Origin: Moniliophthora roreri
Lineage: Eukaryota; Basidiomycota; Agaricomycetes; Agaricales; Marasmiaceae
DNA: 64,000 nucleotides
Assembly: GCA_001466705.2 (NCBI GenBank)
Contig: LATX02000133.1
Span: 248,001 to 312,000, forward strand
Direction: 5' to 3'
How positions within the stretch are numbered: the first letter of the stretch is position 1; every line of letters starts with the position of its first letter. Below the pieces are notes generated by a model. The model made no database searches and had not been told where the DNA came from. It was given only the letters and a program-made list of their open reading frames with translations. Positions 39,608-51,706 of this stretch are shown here, piece by piece. The position numbers and the translations under genes are program-made.

Positions 39608-42600
39608 ATGACAGAACGGACAGCGACAAGAACCTCAAGCAGGACGAAAAGCTCAGCGTCAGCAGCGCCGGCTGCAACGACTACGAGGACGACTAGAGCG
39701 AGGGCAGCCGCAGCAAACCAGCCTTCAGTGCCCGCTGCGGCACCAGCACCAGCACCAGCACCCGCAGCCAAGAAAGCAGTCAGCAGAAAACCACTAGCAC
39801 AAAGAAACACATCTCCGGAAGAGAAATCTCCTTCATCTAAATCTGCCTTAAAAGGATCAGCTATACCTCGAAAAGCAACCAAGGCGTTGGCAGCGCAGGA
39901 AAATGAACGGGAACCAATCATGGTATGTGGTATTATTGCTATCTGCTGCTTGAATCTCATGCTCTGTAGGCATATTTGCGTATCCGACCGCAAATCAATG
40001 AAGAAGAAGAAGCATCATCGCCTTATCTTACACAGTTGTCGGACACCACTGTCCGGATGACAGATCCTCAGGATCATCAAACAAATCCGTCGCGTTTTAG
40101 GCCATCCACGGTACCACCTTCGTCAACTTATAAATTCTCACACGTCTTTCCCCTCGCTACCACTCAATCCGAGTTCTTTGAAAAGACTACTCTACCCCTT
40201 GTCCGTGATGCGCTCAATGGCCAGAATGGCTTGCTTTTCACCTATGGTGTCACCAATTCCGGAAAAACATACACAGTTCAAGGAGGCTCGACGGAGGATA
40301 GTGCAGGAATTCTCCCGAGAGCGTTTGATGTGATTTTCAATAGTATTGACGGATTACAAGGGGACAGCAAAGTGTGTTCAATATCCTGATTCCTCATATC
40401 ATTCCACTCACATCGTCATAGTACCGGCCTGTTCGTCTCCTAGGTGTAGAACTGGCAGATCCAGCCGACTCTAGACCACCACCTTCTACACCTGAGCCAG
40501 CAGTAGCTCAAGTTCTTGGTTCACAGATGTCCAGCTCCAATTCTGCCGTTGATATGAATGCGGACAGTACTGTGCTCAAGCTAGATCGCAACTATGAGTA
40601 TAGCATCTGGCTGTCATATGCAGAGGTGTACAACGAAAAGGTGTACGACTTGCTTGAGACGGTCAAAAATGGGCCCCAAGACAACCCCATTCCTCGATCC
40701 GGGAGCGCACCGTCGCTAGTCTTCACTCGTACTGCCTTACCCCTGAAGCCTTCACCATCCACCGATAGTCCAGATTCAGATATCAAAGGCAGATACATAT
40801 CTGGACTACGTCAATTCCGGGTAAATAGTGCTTCAGAAGCCAGAGCTCTAGTGAAGCTTGGACAGATCCATCGACGCGTTTTTGGTACGTTGGCCAATCG
40901 AGAAAGCAGTCGCAGTCATGGTATGGTCATTATCAAGATCATGCGGTGTCATCGTGGCGAGAAGAATGTAGGTTTTGTATAACTCAACTGTTGGATGAGA
41001 TGTCTACTGACGCTTTTGACAGGATCCCACTGCAATTCAGATCTCTCGACTAACCCTCGTCGACCTTGCCGGCTCTGAGCGGACCAAGCATACCCAAACT
41101 ACGGGCGATCGACTCAAAGAGGCTGGAAATATCAACAACTCTTTGATGGTCCTGGGGCAGTGTTTAGAAGCACTTCGTTCAAATCAACACAAGGTAGCAG
41201 TTAGTTTGTCGCAAGAAGGCAAAGGAGAAGCTGGGAGAATGGATACGCGAGAAGTGAAGAAGGGTCTGGCGATTATACCCTTCAGACACAGCAAACTTAC
41301 TGAAGCTTTGATGGATTACTTTGTCGGTGACGGTCGTTCGGTAAGTCTTCCTTCTTCACGGTCAACCTCCATCCACTTACACAGCTGCAGGTCATGATAG
41401 TCAATGTCAATCCCTACGATACAGGGTACGATGAGAACTCACATGTTATGAAGTTCTCTGCTCTTGCTAGAGAAGTATACATCACTCCCGCGCCGGCACC
41501 TCTTCAAAAAGTTCCTACCGTTGGTCCCGGGAAATTGCAGGGCAAAGTCATCAAACAACTCGGTCCTATGACTCTAAGAGATCCTGCCATCATCCCGAGG
41601 CCACCCAGGCGTAAGGTCACAATATCTACCGGAGGGCCTGGCAGTGGCAAAAAACTCACCGAGCAAATTCTTGAGGTCGAAGAAAGTAAGCGGTTAACAG
41701 AGCCTCACAAAAATCAGCTGATTTGGAAACATAGTTGATCAACCCGACAACGGGAATGACGAGGGCGAAGATGACGATGACACGCCAATTAACCCCCTTG
41801 TAGATGCATTATTTGACGAGATTGAAAGCCTTCGCATGCAGCTATTCGAATCCGAGATGCGTTGCGCCGATATCGAAGCCGAGACGCGTGAAGAGGTCAT
41901 GAGAGAGATGGAGGAGCGTATGCAAGAAATGGAGCGTATGTACACGCGACGCCTGATGAAAGAGGTTCGTAACATCAATTCTCCCGTACAGCCAACGTGC
42001 TCATAGTGGTCTCTACAGGTCGAAGCCAACGAAGTCAAGACGGATGCGAAGATCGACATGCTTCACCAGTCTGGGCTCTTCGGAAGTCCTGTGAAGAGAC
42101 CTCAGCAGCAGCACTGGTCCAGTGACGAAGAAGAGGAGGAGGAAGACGTTGAGATGAGCCTGATACAGGAAGATGACGAAGATGATGATGATGGGTCGAG
42201 TTCTGGAGAAGAATTTGACTTTGATGAGGACAAACTCATGTCGAAACCAGTGCGGAAACCGAGTTTGGCTCCTCGAGAAGTGCGAGAGAAGCGGGAGTTT
42301 ATGCCTGATCCGCCGATGCTGCCATCGGATAATGAAGAGGCCGAAACGACTGAAGGGGAGACAGAAACCGAGGCCGACGGTAGCGTTGCACCAAGTGACG
42401 ACGAAACGGCGGATTTGGATTCCCAGTACGAATCGGAGGATGACGACGGCAACGACGACGAATGGGTACCCTCAGCACCTACTCCACGAGCAAAGCCAGT
42501 TCCGAGAACCTCCAATGCCTCACCCACACGCTCACCAAAAGGCAAACAGTCTCAACAGGCAAGGTTCTTGACAAGCAAGGCTCGATTGTCAACCATCGAG

Positions 42601-42862
42601 AAGGGTATCAATGACCTGAAACTGGCAGAAGAAGCAGAAGACGTCGTTGGAGAGGACTCCATGATAATTGTTCCAAAGAGTGGCTCGACCGTGAAGAAGA
42701 AAACAAGGTCAGTGGCTCCTACACACGGAGTGATCACGAGCTGAAGGTTTTTATAGAAAGCTGAGCACTGCCCCGGTGTATAGAGTGGAAGACATAGAAG
42801 AGGAGGCGCAGGCAGCCGACATTCGAAGTGGTGGCAAGAACATACGTAGATTCGTAAATTAA
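39608..42862 (+). CDS. Kinesin-6-like motor protein
   Basis: A plus-end kinesin with its motor domain near the N terminus, resembling the kinesin-6 (MKLP/KIF20-KIF23) group used in cytokinesis and the spindle midzone. The N-terminal extension of about 105 residues is rich in Ala/Pro/Thr with an Ala-Pro repeat. The motor shows AYLRIRP, the P-loop YGVTNSGKTYTVQG (TNSGKT is usual in kinesin-6), switch I NRESSRSHGM and switch II LTLVDLAGSERT. NNSLMVLGQCLEALR and PFRHSKLTEALMDYF follow. The motor is interrupted by a Ser/Pro-rich insertion near 40690-40790, as in kinesin-6. A coiled coil (RMQLFESEMRCADIEAE) follows, then a strongly acidic tail near 42120-42470. The last exon ends IRRFVN at TAA 42860-42862. 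Confidence 0.9.
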
Positions 42863-42961
42863 TCACGAATACCCCTCGTACTCTGCCTCCTTTCCTTGTA
42901 GTCTCTCATGCTACCATATATCATTTCCACGTAAACTGTAATATTAAAATCATCTAGTTCT

Positions 42962-44131
42962 CTATGAAGTTGTCGTACCGTACTTCAACATGTCCTGCCA
43001 ATCAAAGTCCTCCTGCTTCTCATGGAAGGCCCGTAATATCTGCTCCCCCTTGGAAGACACTGCATCTTCTGCTTTGTCGTTCCATAGATAGAACTTCTGT
43101 AACCCCATGGACAATACTTGCGCATCCTCTTGAGAGAGCATGTACCGTCCCTCGCCTGACGCAGGCGTAATCTCCCCTCGTAGCAAAACAATTCCGTGCG
43201 ATTGCGCTAGGTCCGTGTAATGCGTAAGAATGAGGTATGGAGTTGCAAATTGGTTCCGTAGCTTGTACTCTATCAAAGGGGTAAACAAGACAGTGGATAT
43301 TGGCATTTTGCTAGCTGGCGCATCGGGAGGCGTAGACTGAGTTGAAAGTGGGTCCACTGGCGTAGTTGAAGGAGCTGGTGGTGCTTCATGGAAGCCCCAT
43401 TCCATGAAGTAAAACTCGTATGCCATATCTTCCTCTCCTTTCACTTCTTCTGCGTTGGGCTGCTTGGGCCGGGGCACGGGCAACACGAATGAAGGATATT
43501 TGGCTCCAATTTTGGCCATCTTTTCGTACATATCCACTGGTATGGATGCGCAAAGATAGCCTCTACCGGTTCCCTCTGAGCGAGAAGCATGATACGCTGT
43601 CCATAACGCTCCAACTTGAGTCGCGTTGAGGTTTCCCGAAAGAATCCGAGGCAAATTGAGAATTGTCGAAAGCGGCTAGTGAAGACGTGAGCAATGGGCA
43701 ATTGAGATACTAATCTCGACTCACCTTGACCGGAGAGCTGTCCTGCCTGCTATTTGATCCCAGGGGCTGCGAATCCGGCCCTTTCTTCGCTGGATTTGCT
43801 TTGGCGTTGGCCGAGAGCACTCTGTGATTCGCCTCTTTTACTCTCGCTCTTTCTTCCTCTAGACGTTCCTTGGCGAGTTCTTTGAGCTGGGAGATGCTGA
43901 CACCCTTCCTGACCACAAAAATGAAAAAAAAAAAAAAGCATGAGAATGGATGACTGGCACATACGACAATCAAACTCCTCACTCCTTTGCTCGTTGGCTC
44001 AGCTTATCAGCGTATTTGGATTCATATTCACTTCCTCGAGTGTTCAATGCCCTGCGTGCAAAAATTGCCTGGTCTTGTGGAAATAATTTGGCAGCTGGAC
44101 GATACGCCCTCCGGAACGCGACACGATGCAT
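42962..44131 (-). CDS. ATP11: ATP synthase F1 assembly factor ATP11 (ATPAF1)
   Basis: A mitochondrial chaperone that binds F1 beta subunits during ATP synthase assembly. The start at 44131 gives MHRVAFRRAYRPAAKLFPQD, an arginine-rich presequence lacking acidic residues until its end; a 5' extension of the frame is open but less typical. The first exon ends in YESKYADKLSQRAKE. A second exon carries ISQLKELAKERLEEERAR, and the main exon carries the conserved core: LPRILSGNLNATQVGALWTAYH, GRGYLCASIPVDMYEKM, YPSFVLPVPR and FYFMEWGFHE, then FTPLIEYKLRNQFATPYL and LTHYTDLAQSHGIVLLRGE. Only one domain is present, of usual length for the family. Confidence 0.92.
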
Positions 44132-44356
44132 TGGGAGAATTGTGTTGCGTGGGAACTCCTCGGCGAAACGCTTATGCATCTTTGCGTCCAAGAGACGAAT
44201 CGCGAGCAGATCGGGATTACCCCGACAGGTCATTATTGGCTGGTCAGCGTATGTATCCGTATGAATGACAAAATTCAGTACCAATGCGCAACTATTATTG
44301 AGTCTACTATGTTAGAACTAAATTTTCTAATATGTTATTATTTAAACTTTCGTAAG

Positions 44357-46216
44357 TTAAAACGTCTCCAGGTGTGATATCCTGATTCGCAGTCCCGCCT
44401 CTACAAAGCTCTGCAAGGACTGATGAAGAGAGCTGGCAGAAAATTCTTCAAAGTCTCCCTTCGTCATAACAGTGATTGAGACCGACTGGAGAACTTCAAT
44501 CCCAGCATTGATTGTTGAGTCGTAAAGCATCCTACTTGTAAGCATATTGAGGAGTGCCTCGTTTTCACCTCCATCACCAGCATGAAGGGCCATTGTAAGA
44601 TTCGTCAGCTGGGGTACTACTGAAGGAGGTGACGAAGGGCTTCCCGGATTATCCGAATCCATGCTAGTCAGGTGTTTAACGAAGGATGGAGTCCAAATCC
44701 AGTTGGACGCCGCGATATCACTGAATTCCTCTAGAGAGAGGCGCTTCAATGTGGGCATGAGTCGAAGGAGAGACAGTACCTGTTCGTCCCTCAATGGTAG
44801 CCACTTCAAGTGAAGGGAAGTGAGAAGGCACGCGGACCGGAAAATGAAGTTTTTGATTGGCTCAGTATCCATTTTGATCCAGTCGGGTTCATCGGGGTAG
44901 TCCCTGAGCCCACAAACTTCGAGGGTAGACAGTCGAGGAAGAGTCAACCTCGGAAAGGGGAAGCTGACTTGGTCCAGCCAATAGGCTGTTATGGATAGGT
45001 CTTCCACGTCAGATACAAAAGGACCCTGGTCTACAAGCAAAGAAACGCCGTCCTCGGATTCGTCCTCCTCGCCAGACTCCATAAGCCGCAGATGGGTCAA
45101 GTTTCTGCATGACTTGAGAAACATGATGGCATCATAGGAAAAGATGGTGTGCAACTGCATTGTAGTGATTTGCTGCCATGGCAAAACAAGCGCAGAACCG
45201 CAGGTCGTGTGTCGAAGGCTGACATTGAGCAAGGCGGGACAGTTGCCGAAGCAATCCACCTCACCCGCATCCTCGACCTCCCGAACACATGATACACCAG
45301 TCAAATGGAAATGTTTGAGCTTCGGCAAATGCTCTCGAACGGCATCGAAGACAGGGTGACGAAGTACCGACATATCCGTCGTCAATTCTAACCAGCACCA
45401 ACGCGTAGAAGACTGAATGAGCGAGTTCAACACGCGCAGTAGGGGCTGGGAGGACGAGATGGATTCCTTCGAGACGTCTCCAAGGTTCAACCTGAGCGTC
45501 AATAGCGATCCCTGGGAGCGAGTCAAGAACGCCTGGGTGAGTCCACCAAGTACTTCGTAATGTCCTCTCCACGCGCTGAAATGGATTGAGAAGGATGACC
45601 AAAGTGACGGGGTTGATGTAAAGACTTCTCTCCAACGACTGCAAACGGTAGACAGAGTCACTGCAGGCGGCTTCTCCGTGGCCTTGAACTCGGTCCCATC
45701 GCAACAAAATGTGAAGATATGGTGTAAAATTTCTGAAGGTGCTTTGTGAATTGGAGCGAGCAATGATTTGTATTCCTCCATCCTCTTCTTCAGCCTGTTC
45801 CTCTTTGTCTCCAACGTCAAAACCACCAGTTTGAGTCGGCTGATTTCCGCTTCGTAGCCTTTGACCTCCTTCTCCATAGACGATAAGCATTGCATCAAAG
45901 TCTTTCTGTCGGCCATGGTAACGGTCTGGCGAAACATTCCCTTCATATCCGGTAAAGGGCAAAGTAAAGAGCTGACTGGTGTTCCCGCGTCCATCATCGT
46001 GCGCACGTCCTTGTGCAACTACACAAAAGAAATGAGTACAACATTTGAGTCTGAGGTGTAATTTCGCACCAAATTCACAGATATAGCGGTGAGCTCGGGA
46101 CAGAGGTCGCCACTGGTAGTCACCAGGGATTGAGTTCCAGAGTCTGTGCTGGTCAAGAGCTGAGAGCGAGAGTCGGTATTTCGCGCGTCAAGACCACGGC
46201 CACGGCGCCTCAGCAC
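44357..46216 (-). CDS. F-box domain protein with C-terminal LRR-like region (intact copy)
   Basis: Probable substrate-recognition subunit of an SCF ubiquitin ligase, from the large agaricomycete F-box family. A two-exon model starts at 46216 (MLRRRGRG). It splices a short exon ending in AISVNL to LHKDVRTMMDAG using GTGCGA and TTTTGTGTAG. Starting at 46018 instead gives a one-exon protein of 553 residues. An N-terminal coiled coil (EKEVKGYEAEISRLKLVVLT) leads into the F-box, LLAPIHKAPSEILHHIFTFC then VCSRWREVFTSTPSLW. The remainder is leucine-rich with repeats such as LPRLSTLEVCGL and PLRDEQVLSLLRLMPTLKRL. No frame breaks, in contrast to the related remnants elsewhere in the window. The target protein is unknown. 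Confidence 0.8.
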
Positions 46217-46869
46217 CTACAGTTGACCTACGGCATCTTTTTCAAGTGAGCCACACCGTGCCAAATAACGCGCGCCTTTTATCCAGCGGGACAATCAGGA
46301 AGTGAAAACCTATGCTCTCTGACGCTTGAAAATCTACCAGAAAGACAGCTTCAGTTGTTTCTTTCAAAAAGGGTACCTGATAGAGGGTCAACCTGGTTCT
46401 ATGTCCGAGTCCACCAGTCGGAGCCCTCCCTTCGTACTCGCATCTCTCGAGAAGGAAAAGAGTACATGTCATAGGATGAATGTAGATCAAAAAACAGGTC
46501 TATTAATGAAGTGACAGTGCATACCTTGCTTCTCTGGCTCACCGCTTGTAACAGTTATACGATCCTGGAAGTCAGGAAGGATCTCATTTAATCAGTGATC
46601 GGTGAATTGATGGTATGAATGCTGCAGTCGGATCAGAGGCGACAAAAAAACTGCATATTATCATAGAAGTAGAGACATAGTTAGATGATAATACTACAGA
46701 GATAAGCAAATAGCGGGGTATATAGTACACGAAAAGTCAAGGGAATAGGTTGTCTGATGATAGTAAACCTAATGAGTAAACATCAATGGAGAGAGGTACG
46801 GAAAACACACAAGTTTGAAGAGTAGGACAGCTGACGATCTTCACATCCAAAAGATGATAGTCGTAACAA
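46217..46869. other. Intergenic, nothing recognised
   Basis: About 650 AT-rich bases upstream of the F-box gene and downstream of the next minus-strand gene. No supported gene. Confidence 0.5.
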
Positions 46870-48969
46870 TCATGCATCGAACTTGCAGATTTGCTGCTGA
46901 GCGAGGTCCAGCTCCGCCGACAAGAACGTCATTAATTCCTTATCCTGTTGCACAACTTCCAATTCCGATTCGCACTGCTCCTTCAAATAAGCCCATTCCC
47001 TGGCTGCATTCTCAGCAATGTGCGCAGCCTCCACCTTTCTCTGATGGGCCTTCATCCCAGCAAGTGAACGGGTTTGCAGAGTCCTCGTTGCATTTTCAAC
47101 CGCATATCTCACAGCCTCCTCACGAGCCACATCCGCATCTCTCAATCTCGCTTCCAGTGCCGCAACGTGAGCAGTTACCTGCTCTGCCGAGCGTGCCTCC
47201 GCCTCCAGCTTTTCTCTCATTTGCCCTTCCAATACCTCCAGTTGTCGTGCTAAGTCTTGTGCATCTTGGCCTCTCGCCTGCTTCAAATTGTGAACCTCTT
47301 CCTCAAGTAACTGAAGTTGCATCAGCCTCTCCTTGGCGATATTCTCCGCTGACGATAGCTGTAGTCGCAATAATGTAACTACAGCCGCCTCGCCCGAGCC
47401 GTCGGCAGGTGACGTTTCCCTATGCCTCTGACGAGGTACTGCTGGTGATGGAGTGACAGTTGGCAGAAGAACATGGGAAATAGACCCATACTGGCTTGGC
47501 GTGTTCAGTGCACTAAGACATGGACTCTCCGGGACAGGCGAGAGCATTGAACCATCTCCAGTTGGCATAGGTGATAACGGTCCAGCCTGGAACGGTGCTG
47601 GAATATTCGAAAGAACGGTGCTAATCTCCTCTTCATCCAAAGTCCTTGACGCCTCCGAAGCAAACTGCTCCCAAGAAAGGATAGATCCACGGGGAGCTGA
47701 TCTTTCGCTCGCAGGTGTCGTTCGTAATCGTAACGAAGGCGGAGTACTTTCATGATCGGGTGGCATTAGGACTTCTCTCGGCAGTGCAGGTCGGCTGGGT
47801 GTCTGCGGCGCGAGACGTTGGCGTGTTCTGGATGTACGAATTCTAGGCATGGCAGGCGTAGGTGCAGCTAGTGCGGCAACGGGGGCTAGCATGGTCTCAA
47901 CATCTGCCTCGTCCATATCCTCGCTATCAGCTTCGGATATGTTCGACATGTTGGCGACACTGATCTCTATTACGGGTGTCTCCGCTTTGGAACGTTGACG
48001 TACATGACGGACTAGAGGGGAGTCCTGGATACCCGGATGAGAAGAGTGCGAATAGTCATCCGAAGAGTCGTTGACAAAATTGCCTTTGTGACTGCTGCTT
48101 TTGCTTTTTGTCGAACGTAAATCACTGCGAGCAGGTGAAGATTTGGGGGTACGTGGAGTAGCAGAACCAGATGAAGAAGCAGATGATGGGGGACGAATAA
48201 TGGAACTGGCAGCCTTGGTGTGCTCTACCAGACGGGTAGGTGATGATCTCGCAGTTGAGGAGGGAGTGGTGGATTTAGACTGGGGTTTGGGAATAGGTGA
48301 AGGTGTAGGTGCAAGGTTGGCCAAATTCACCTTGAACGCTGCGCGTTGTGGAAGAGGACTGATAGACCTCGAGGCTTTCTCGCCTTTTGGCTTCATTTGC
48401 TCCTTGGATTCGTCCTTGTCGTCGTCGTCGTCTTCAGAGACAGATGGTCGTTTCCGAGCACCTCTCAATGAAGGAGAACCTGGTTTCTTGGTGATGGTGG
48501 CATCTGATGAAATAATGGACTTGGGTCTGTATTTCGGCAAACCAGAAGAGGTGCCAGGGCGTGGACGCAGCGAGGAAGGACGTGCTACTGCTGCATTTTG
48601 GGGAGTTGCGGAATCGGGAGATTTCGTCACGTCTGCAAGTGCAGACTGACCCTGCTGAGCAATGGAGCTCCTTCTCCGAGCGGTAATAGTTCTAGAATCT
48701 GGTGTCCGTGGTCTCTTTGTGGGTGGTGGTGAAGGCCTAGCGTCAAGCGAAGGACGGGGAGTCAAGCCTCTGAATCCAATGCTTGAACGATGCGACTCCT
48801 TTGCTGCTTTCTTCGCCGATTTTTCGGTGTCCCGAGTATCCTTTTCCTTGTTCATTACATCTGCGAAAGCTTTGCCAACCGAAGCAAAGTTCAACGACTG
48901 TCGAATTGAGCTCCTGTTTGAAGGCTTTCTCGGTGCAGTGGCAGCACTCGATGATGAATCCGAGGGCAT
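46870..48969 (-). CDS. Intronless disordered protein with C-terminal coiled coil, unknown function
   Basis: A single open frame of 699 codons. Residues 1-520 are low in hydrophobics and rich in Ser, Pro, Arg and Lys, with many S/T-P sites such as TPRTPKSSPARSD and LSPMPTGDGSMLSPVPESP, suggesting phosphorylation by proline-directed kinases. An acidic run, EDDDDDKDESKE, lies near residue 180. Residues from about 530 form a long heptad-like helix (LQLLEEEVHNLKQARGQDAQ onward) to the C terminus. The layout recalls cytoskeletal or spindle-associated scaffold proteins, but no named domain was recognised. Codon patterns look like those of a real gene, and the antisense frames are shadows. The absence of introns contrasts with all large neighbours. 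Confidence 0.75.
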   Translation of the reverse strand: MPSDSSSSAATAPRKPSNRSSIRQSLNFASVGKAFADVMNKEKDTRDTEKSAKKAAKESHRSSIGFRGLTPRPSLDARPSPPPTKRPRTPDSRTITARRRSSIAQQGQSALADVTKSPDSATPQNAAVARPSSLRPRPGTSSGLPKYRPKSIISSDATITKKPGSPSLRGARKRPSVSEDDDDDKDESKEQMKPKGEKASRSISPLPQRAAFKVNLANLAPTPSPIPKPQSKSTTPSSTARSSPTRLVEHTKAASSIIRPPSSASSSGSATPRTPKSSPARSDLRSTKSKSSSHKGNFVNDSSDDYSHSSHPGIQDSPLVRHVRQRSKAETPVIEISVANMSNISEADSEDMDEADVETMLAPVAALAAPTPAMPRIRTSRTRQRLAPQTPSRPALPREVLMPPDHESTPPSLRLRTTPASERSAPRGSILSWEQFASEASRTLDEEEISTVLSNIPAPFQAGPLSPMPTGDGSMLSPVPESPCLSALNTPSQYGSISHVLLPTVTPSPAVPRQRHRETSPADGSGEAAVVTLLRLQLSSAENIAKERLMQLQLLEEEVHNLKQARGQDAQDLARQLEVLEGQMREKLEAEARSAEQVTAHVAALEARLRDADVAREEAVRYAVENATRTLQTRSLAGMKAHQRKVEAAHIAENAAREWAYLKEQCESELEVVQQDKELMTFLSAELDLAQQQICKFDA

Positions 48970-49196
48970 AATGAATGTAAGAATAATGAATCGTCAAATA
49001 GTCGTAGCCGAACGTTGCAACCGTCGTGAATGGCGTGTGAGCAGACGAAATATGGGTGAGCTCGGAGTGAGCCCAGTGGTAGTCGTGAACTGAGTTGTCA
49101 ATGTCAACTGCAACCAAACTTCACGTAAACATCGACTCGCGTCTGTTACCCTGTGACCACTCCGGTACTTTTATAGAAAGAAAGCACTATCTATAG

Positions 49197-50952
49197 CTAC
49201 CACATGAATCTACCTACACCTTCACGGGGAAGGTACAAAAAGATTCCCATCGTCACGAGGTTAATGAAGCTATACCACACACCCTCCAAAGCCAGTGACC
49301 AGCCTGGTACCTTCATGATCTGGGCCCGCATAAGGATGTAGGGAATCAAAAAGTACCTTGGTTCCAATAACGGAGTTGGCAGAAGAGTAAAGACCGTTAG
49401 AATAGGAAGTACAAGTGTTTGAAGCATGGTCTGCTCGTTCCCTGTAAAAGCGTCAGTGACTGTCGAAACTCTTCTCCGGTGAAACCAACTCACCAACACG
49501 CAGGTACCATGCCCACGCACACGCCAAGTACGCAGGTACGAGCAAGTACTGTGCTAGCCAGTGGTACATGTATATTCTATGCCACACATAGAAAGTGTAG
49601 TGTCGGTTATCCGATAGAAGGAAAGGATGATGGATCCTGCTCCTATTTTCAGAATATACAAGAGTATGAAACCCGATGTACGCACGTTAAAAACTTGATT
49701 GTGACTGTCATTGCAGACATGACAAGCATAGTGATCGTGCTGCGACTGCATGTTGAAGGTCAGCAAGAATTCCATAGAAAACCATAGAGAAACACCCTCG
49801 CACGTTTTGGAGCCAAACATCCTCTTATACACTTCCTTCGCCAGACCAACGGCACCACCAGGTCCACTTATGAGGACCGGCCACCCAAACGCAGTCGAGA
49901 ACGCAGCGAAGTAATACAACTGCGGAATGTGTAACGCAGGTATATGATTTGATTTATCCCCTGTAAATTGAAGGCCGATTGACATGCGTTCTATATATTT
50001 CATGAATAGAGGTACGTGCTCACCAAGGACAATTCCTCCGTTCCACACCACAAAAGCCCCAAAAGCGGCCAACACCAACGTGTAGGGCACGAACGAGGGT
50101 AGTATATCAGGGAGGACCCCAGGTATACTAAGTATTCCTTTGAAGAAATCCCCGAACCGAGCAGCCAAAGCAGGGGGGTCATGCAGCTTTTTCGGTGGCT
50201 GATCGCCAGGAAGTACACGCCGGAACCGCAGGTACATCAACTGACTAGCTGCAAAGCCGTATAGTATCCATATAACGTTCGTTTGTCGGAAGGTGCAACT
50301 GATCAAGCCTAACTAGATTTCTTGCTCTTGCTTAGTACTATGCCACAATCCAAACAAGAACGGATAGGACGTACCAATGCAGCCAGCCAATGCTGATCAT
50401 CTGTGGCCGCAGTTACAGTCAAAGCAACAAATACCAGGCTGGGAACTTCAGTGTAGTAGAGGAATCCGAAGAACCAAGCAATGGGGAACAGACTGAGCAC
50501 GATTGCATCTGGCGTGGGTGCGAGAAGGTTTACAGGTGGTCGAGTTCTCCGGTGAAAGCATATGAGGCGTGTGAGGACGATCGGGAGGGCGAGAAGCGAC
50601 AGCGTTGTCGTGAGTCGGAGCATCGCGAGATTGCATTTGAACATGAAGACTTTCTTGAAAATAAGGCTCATGATATACCTAAAAACAAAGAATTAATCCC
50701 GTTTACACTTAATCAGGGCTTGAATCATACAATCCCGGGGGCGTAGTAATCTTTGGATCCCAATAGTCAAACTCTCCCCGACAGTATGCCTGGGCTTGTG
50801 GTATATGGAACGGTTCATCCTGAAGAAGTGATGAATAAAGCTCAGCAGTGAACGTGTAAGTCTCGCACCATATAAGGCTTGTCTACAAGCTTGTTGACCT
50901 CCTTTAGAACTGTTACACATAATCCACAATATGCGATGAATGACACAGACAT
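49197..50952 (-). CDS. ALG10: Dolichyl-phosphate-glucose alpha-1,2-glucosyltransferase ALG10
   Basis: Adds the last (third) glucose to the dolichol-linked oligosaccharide in the ER lumen, before transfer by oligosaccharyltransferase. The first exon starts at 50952 ([12 protein letters not shown]) and ends in DKPYM. It splices to [13 protein letters not shown] followed by [12 protein letters not shown], the family signature with catalytic acidic residues in the first luminal loop. Multiple membrane spans follow: [33 protein letters not shown], and [16 protein letters not shown] near the end. About six exons; the protein ends GVGRFMW at 49197. The N-terminal exon lies in a frame not open to the usual long ORF scan, so the 5' end is easily missed. 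Confidence 0.9.
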
Positions 50953-51161
50953 CTTCGAGATGTCTGGCTGACGCGCTCAATTGAATATCAAGTGCGACGT
51001 GGAAGAACGCAGGAATTCGGTTACCTAAAAATTGCCGGACCCATTCACTCCAATGAAATTTGCGACCGATAAGTATATGCATTTGAAGAGATTCTACCAT
51101 GACTTTGTATATAAAGGAAATATGTACTACATGCACCGCCGGTTTTCTGGAATCTACTCGT

Positions 51162-51706
51162 TCATTCATTCACAAGCCGAATGATTATCGAACCTGCATA
51201 AGCTGGCCACATCTTTGCTCCCGGCTGTCCAACACTCCTAGAAATTTCAATGACCTGGCGCACGGGCTCAAAAGTCGCATGCATATGGGGTTCCCCACTC
51301 GCCATAACCGTCACTTCGAATGACATCAGCGCAGAGGCGCCAACATCCCTATGGTGCAGCCTTCTGACCGTAATGACATGCAGAAGGGCCTCCTCATCTA
51401 TCGCCTCCTCTGCTCGAATACACAGTGAAAGTTCCTTGAGTCGTGGTAGGAAGGATGTCCTGATACGGCTATCACAATCCGTTACAGCGCTTCGTTCCAA
51501 CGAAATAGCTGCCACCTGCCACCTTGAGCTTGTTCAACTCGGCATCGAGCCTCTTCAAGTCATTCTCCGCATCCTTCAAATATTCCGTTGATGACTTTTC
51601 GGTCAGCTCCAGTGATTGTGCTCGAATAGTCTTTTCATCCCAGCGGATGGAGTGGACGTGGAAAGAAGTTCTGACATGTTTTGTAGGCTTTTCTGTATGT
51701 TTATGA
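51162..51706 (-). pseudogene. F-box/LRR protein remnant lacking the F-box
   Basis: One frame encodes an N-terminal coiled-coil stretch (DAENDLKRLDAELNKLK) like that before the F-box in the intact family member. It is followed almost at once, in another frame, by a C-terminal type stretch (LERSAVTDCDSRIRTSFLP to SFEVTVMASGEPHMH) resembling the C terminus of the 44357-46216 protein. The F-box and LRR middle are missing, as if by an internal deletion. The exact limits are uncertain. Confidence 0.4.

Noticed and set aside
47453..48649. Long plus-strand open frames opposite the 699-codon gene
   Set aside because: These are antisense shadows of a Ser/Pro/Arg-rich coding region; the minus-strand frame is continuous and shows heptads.
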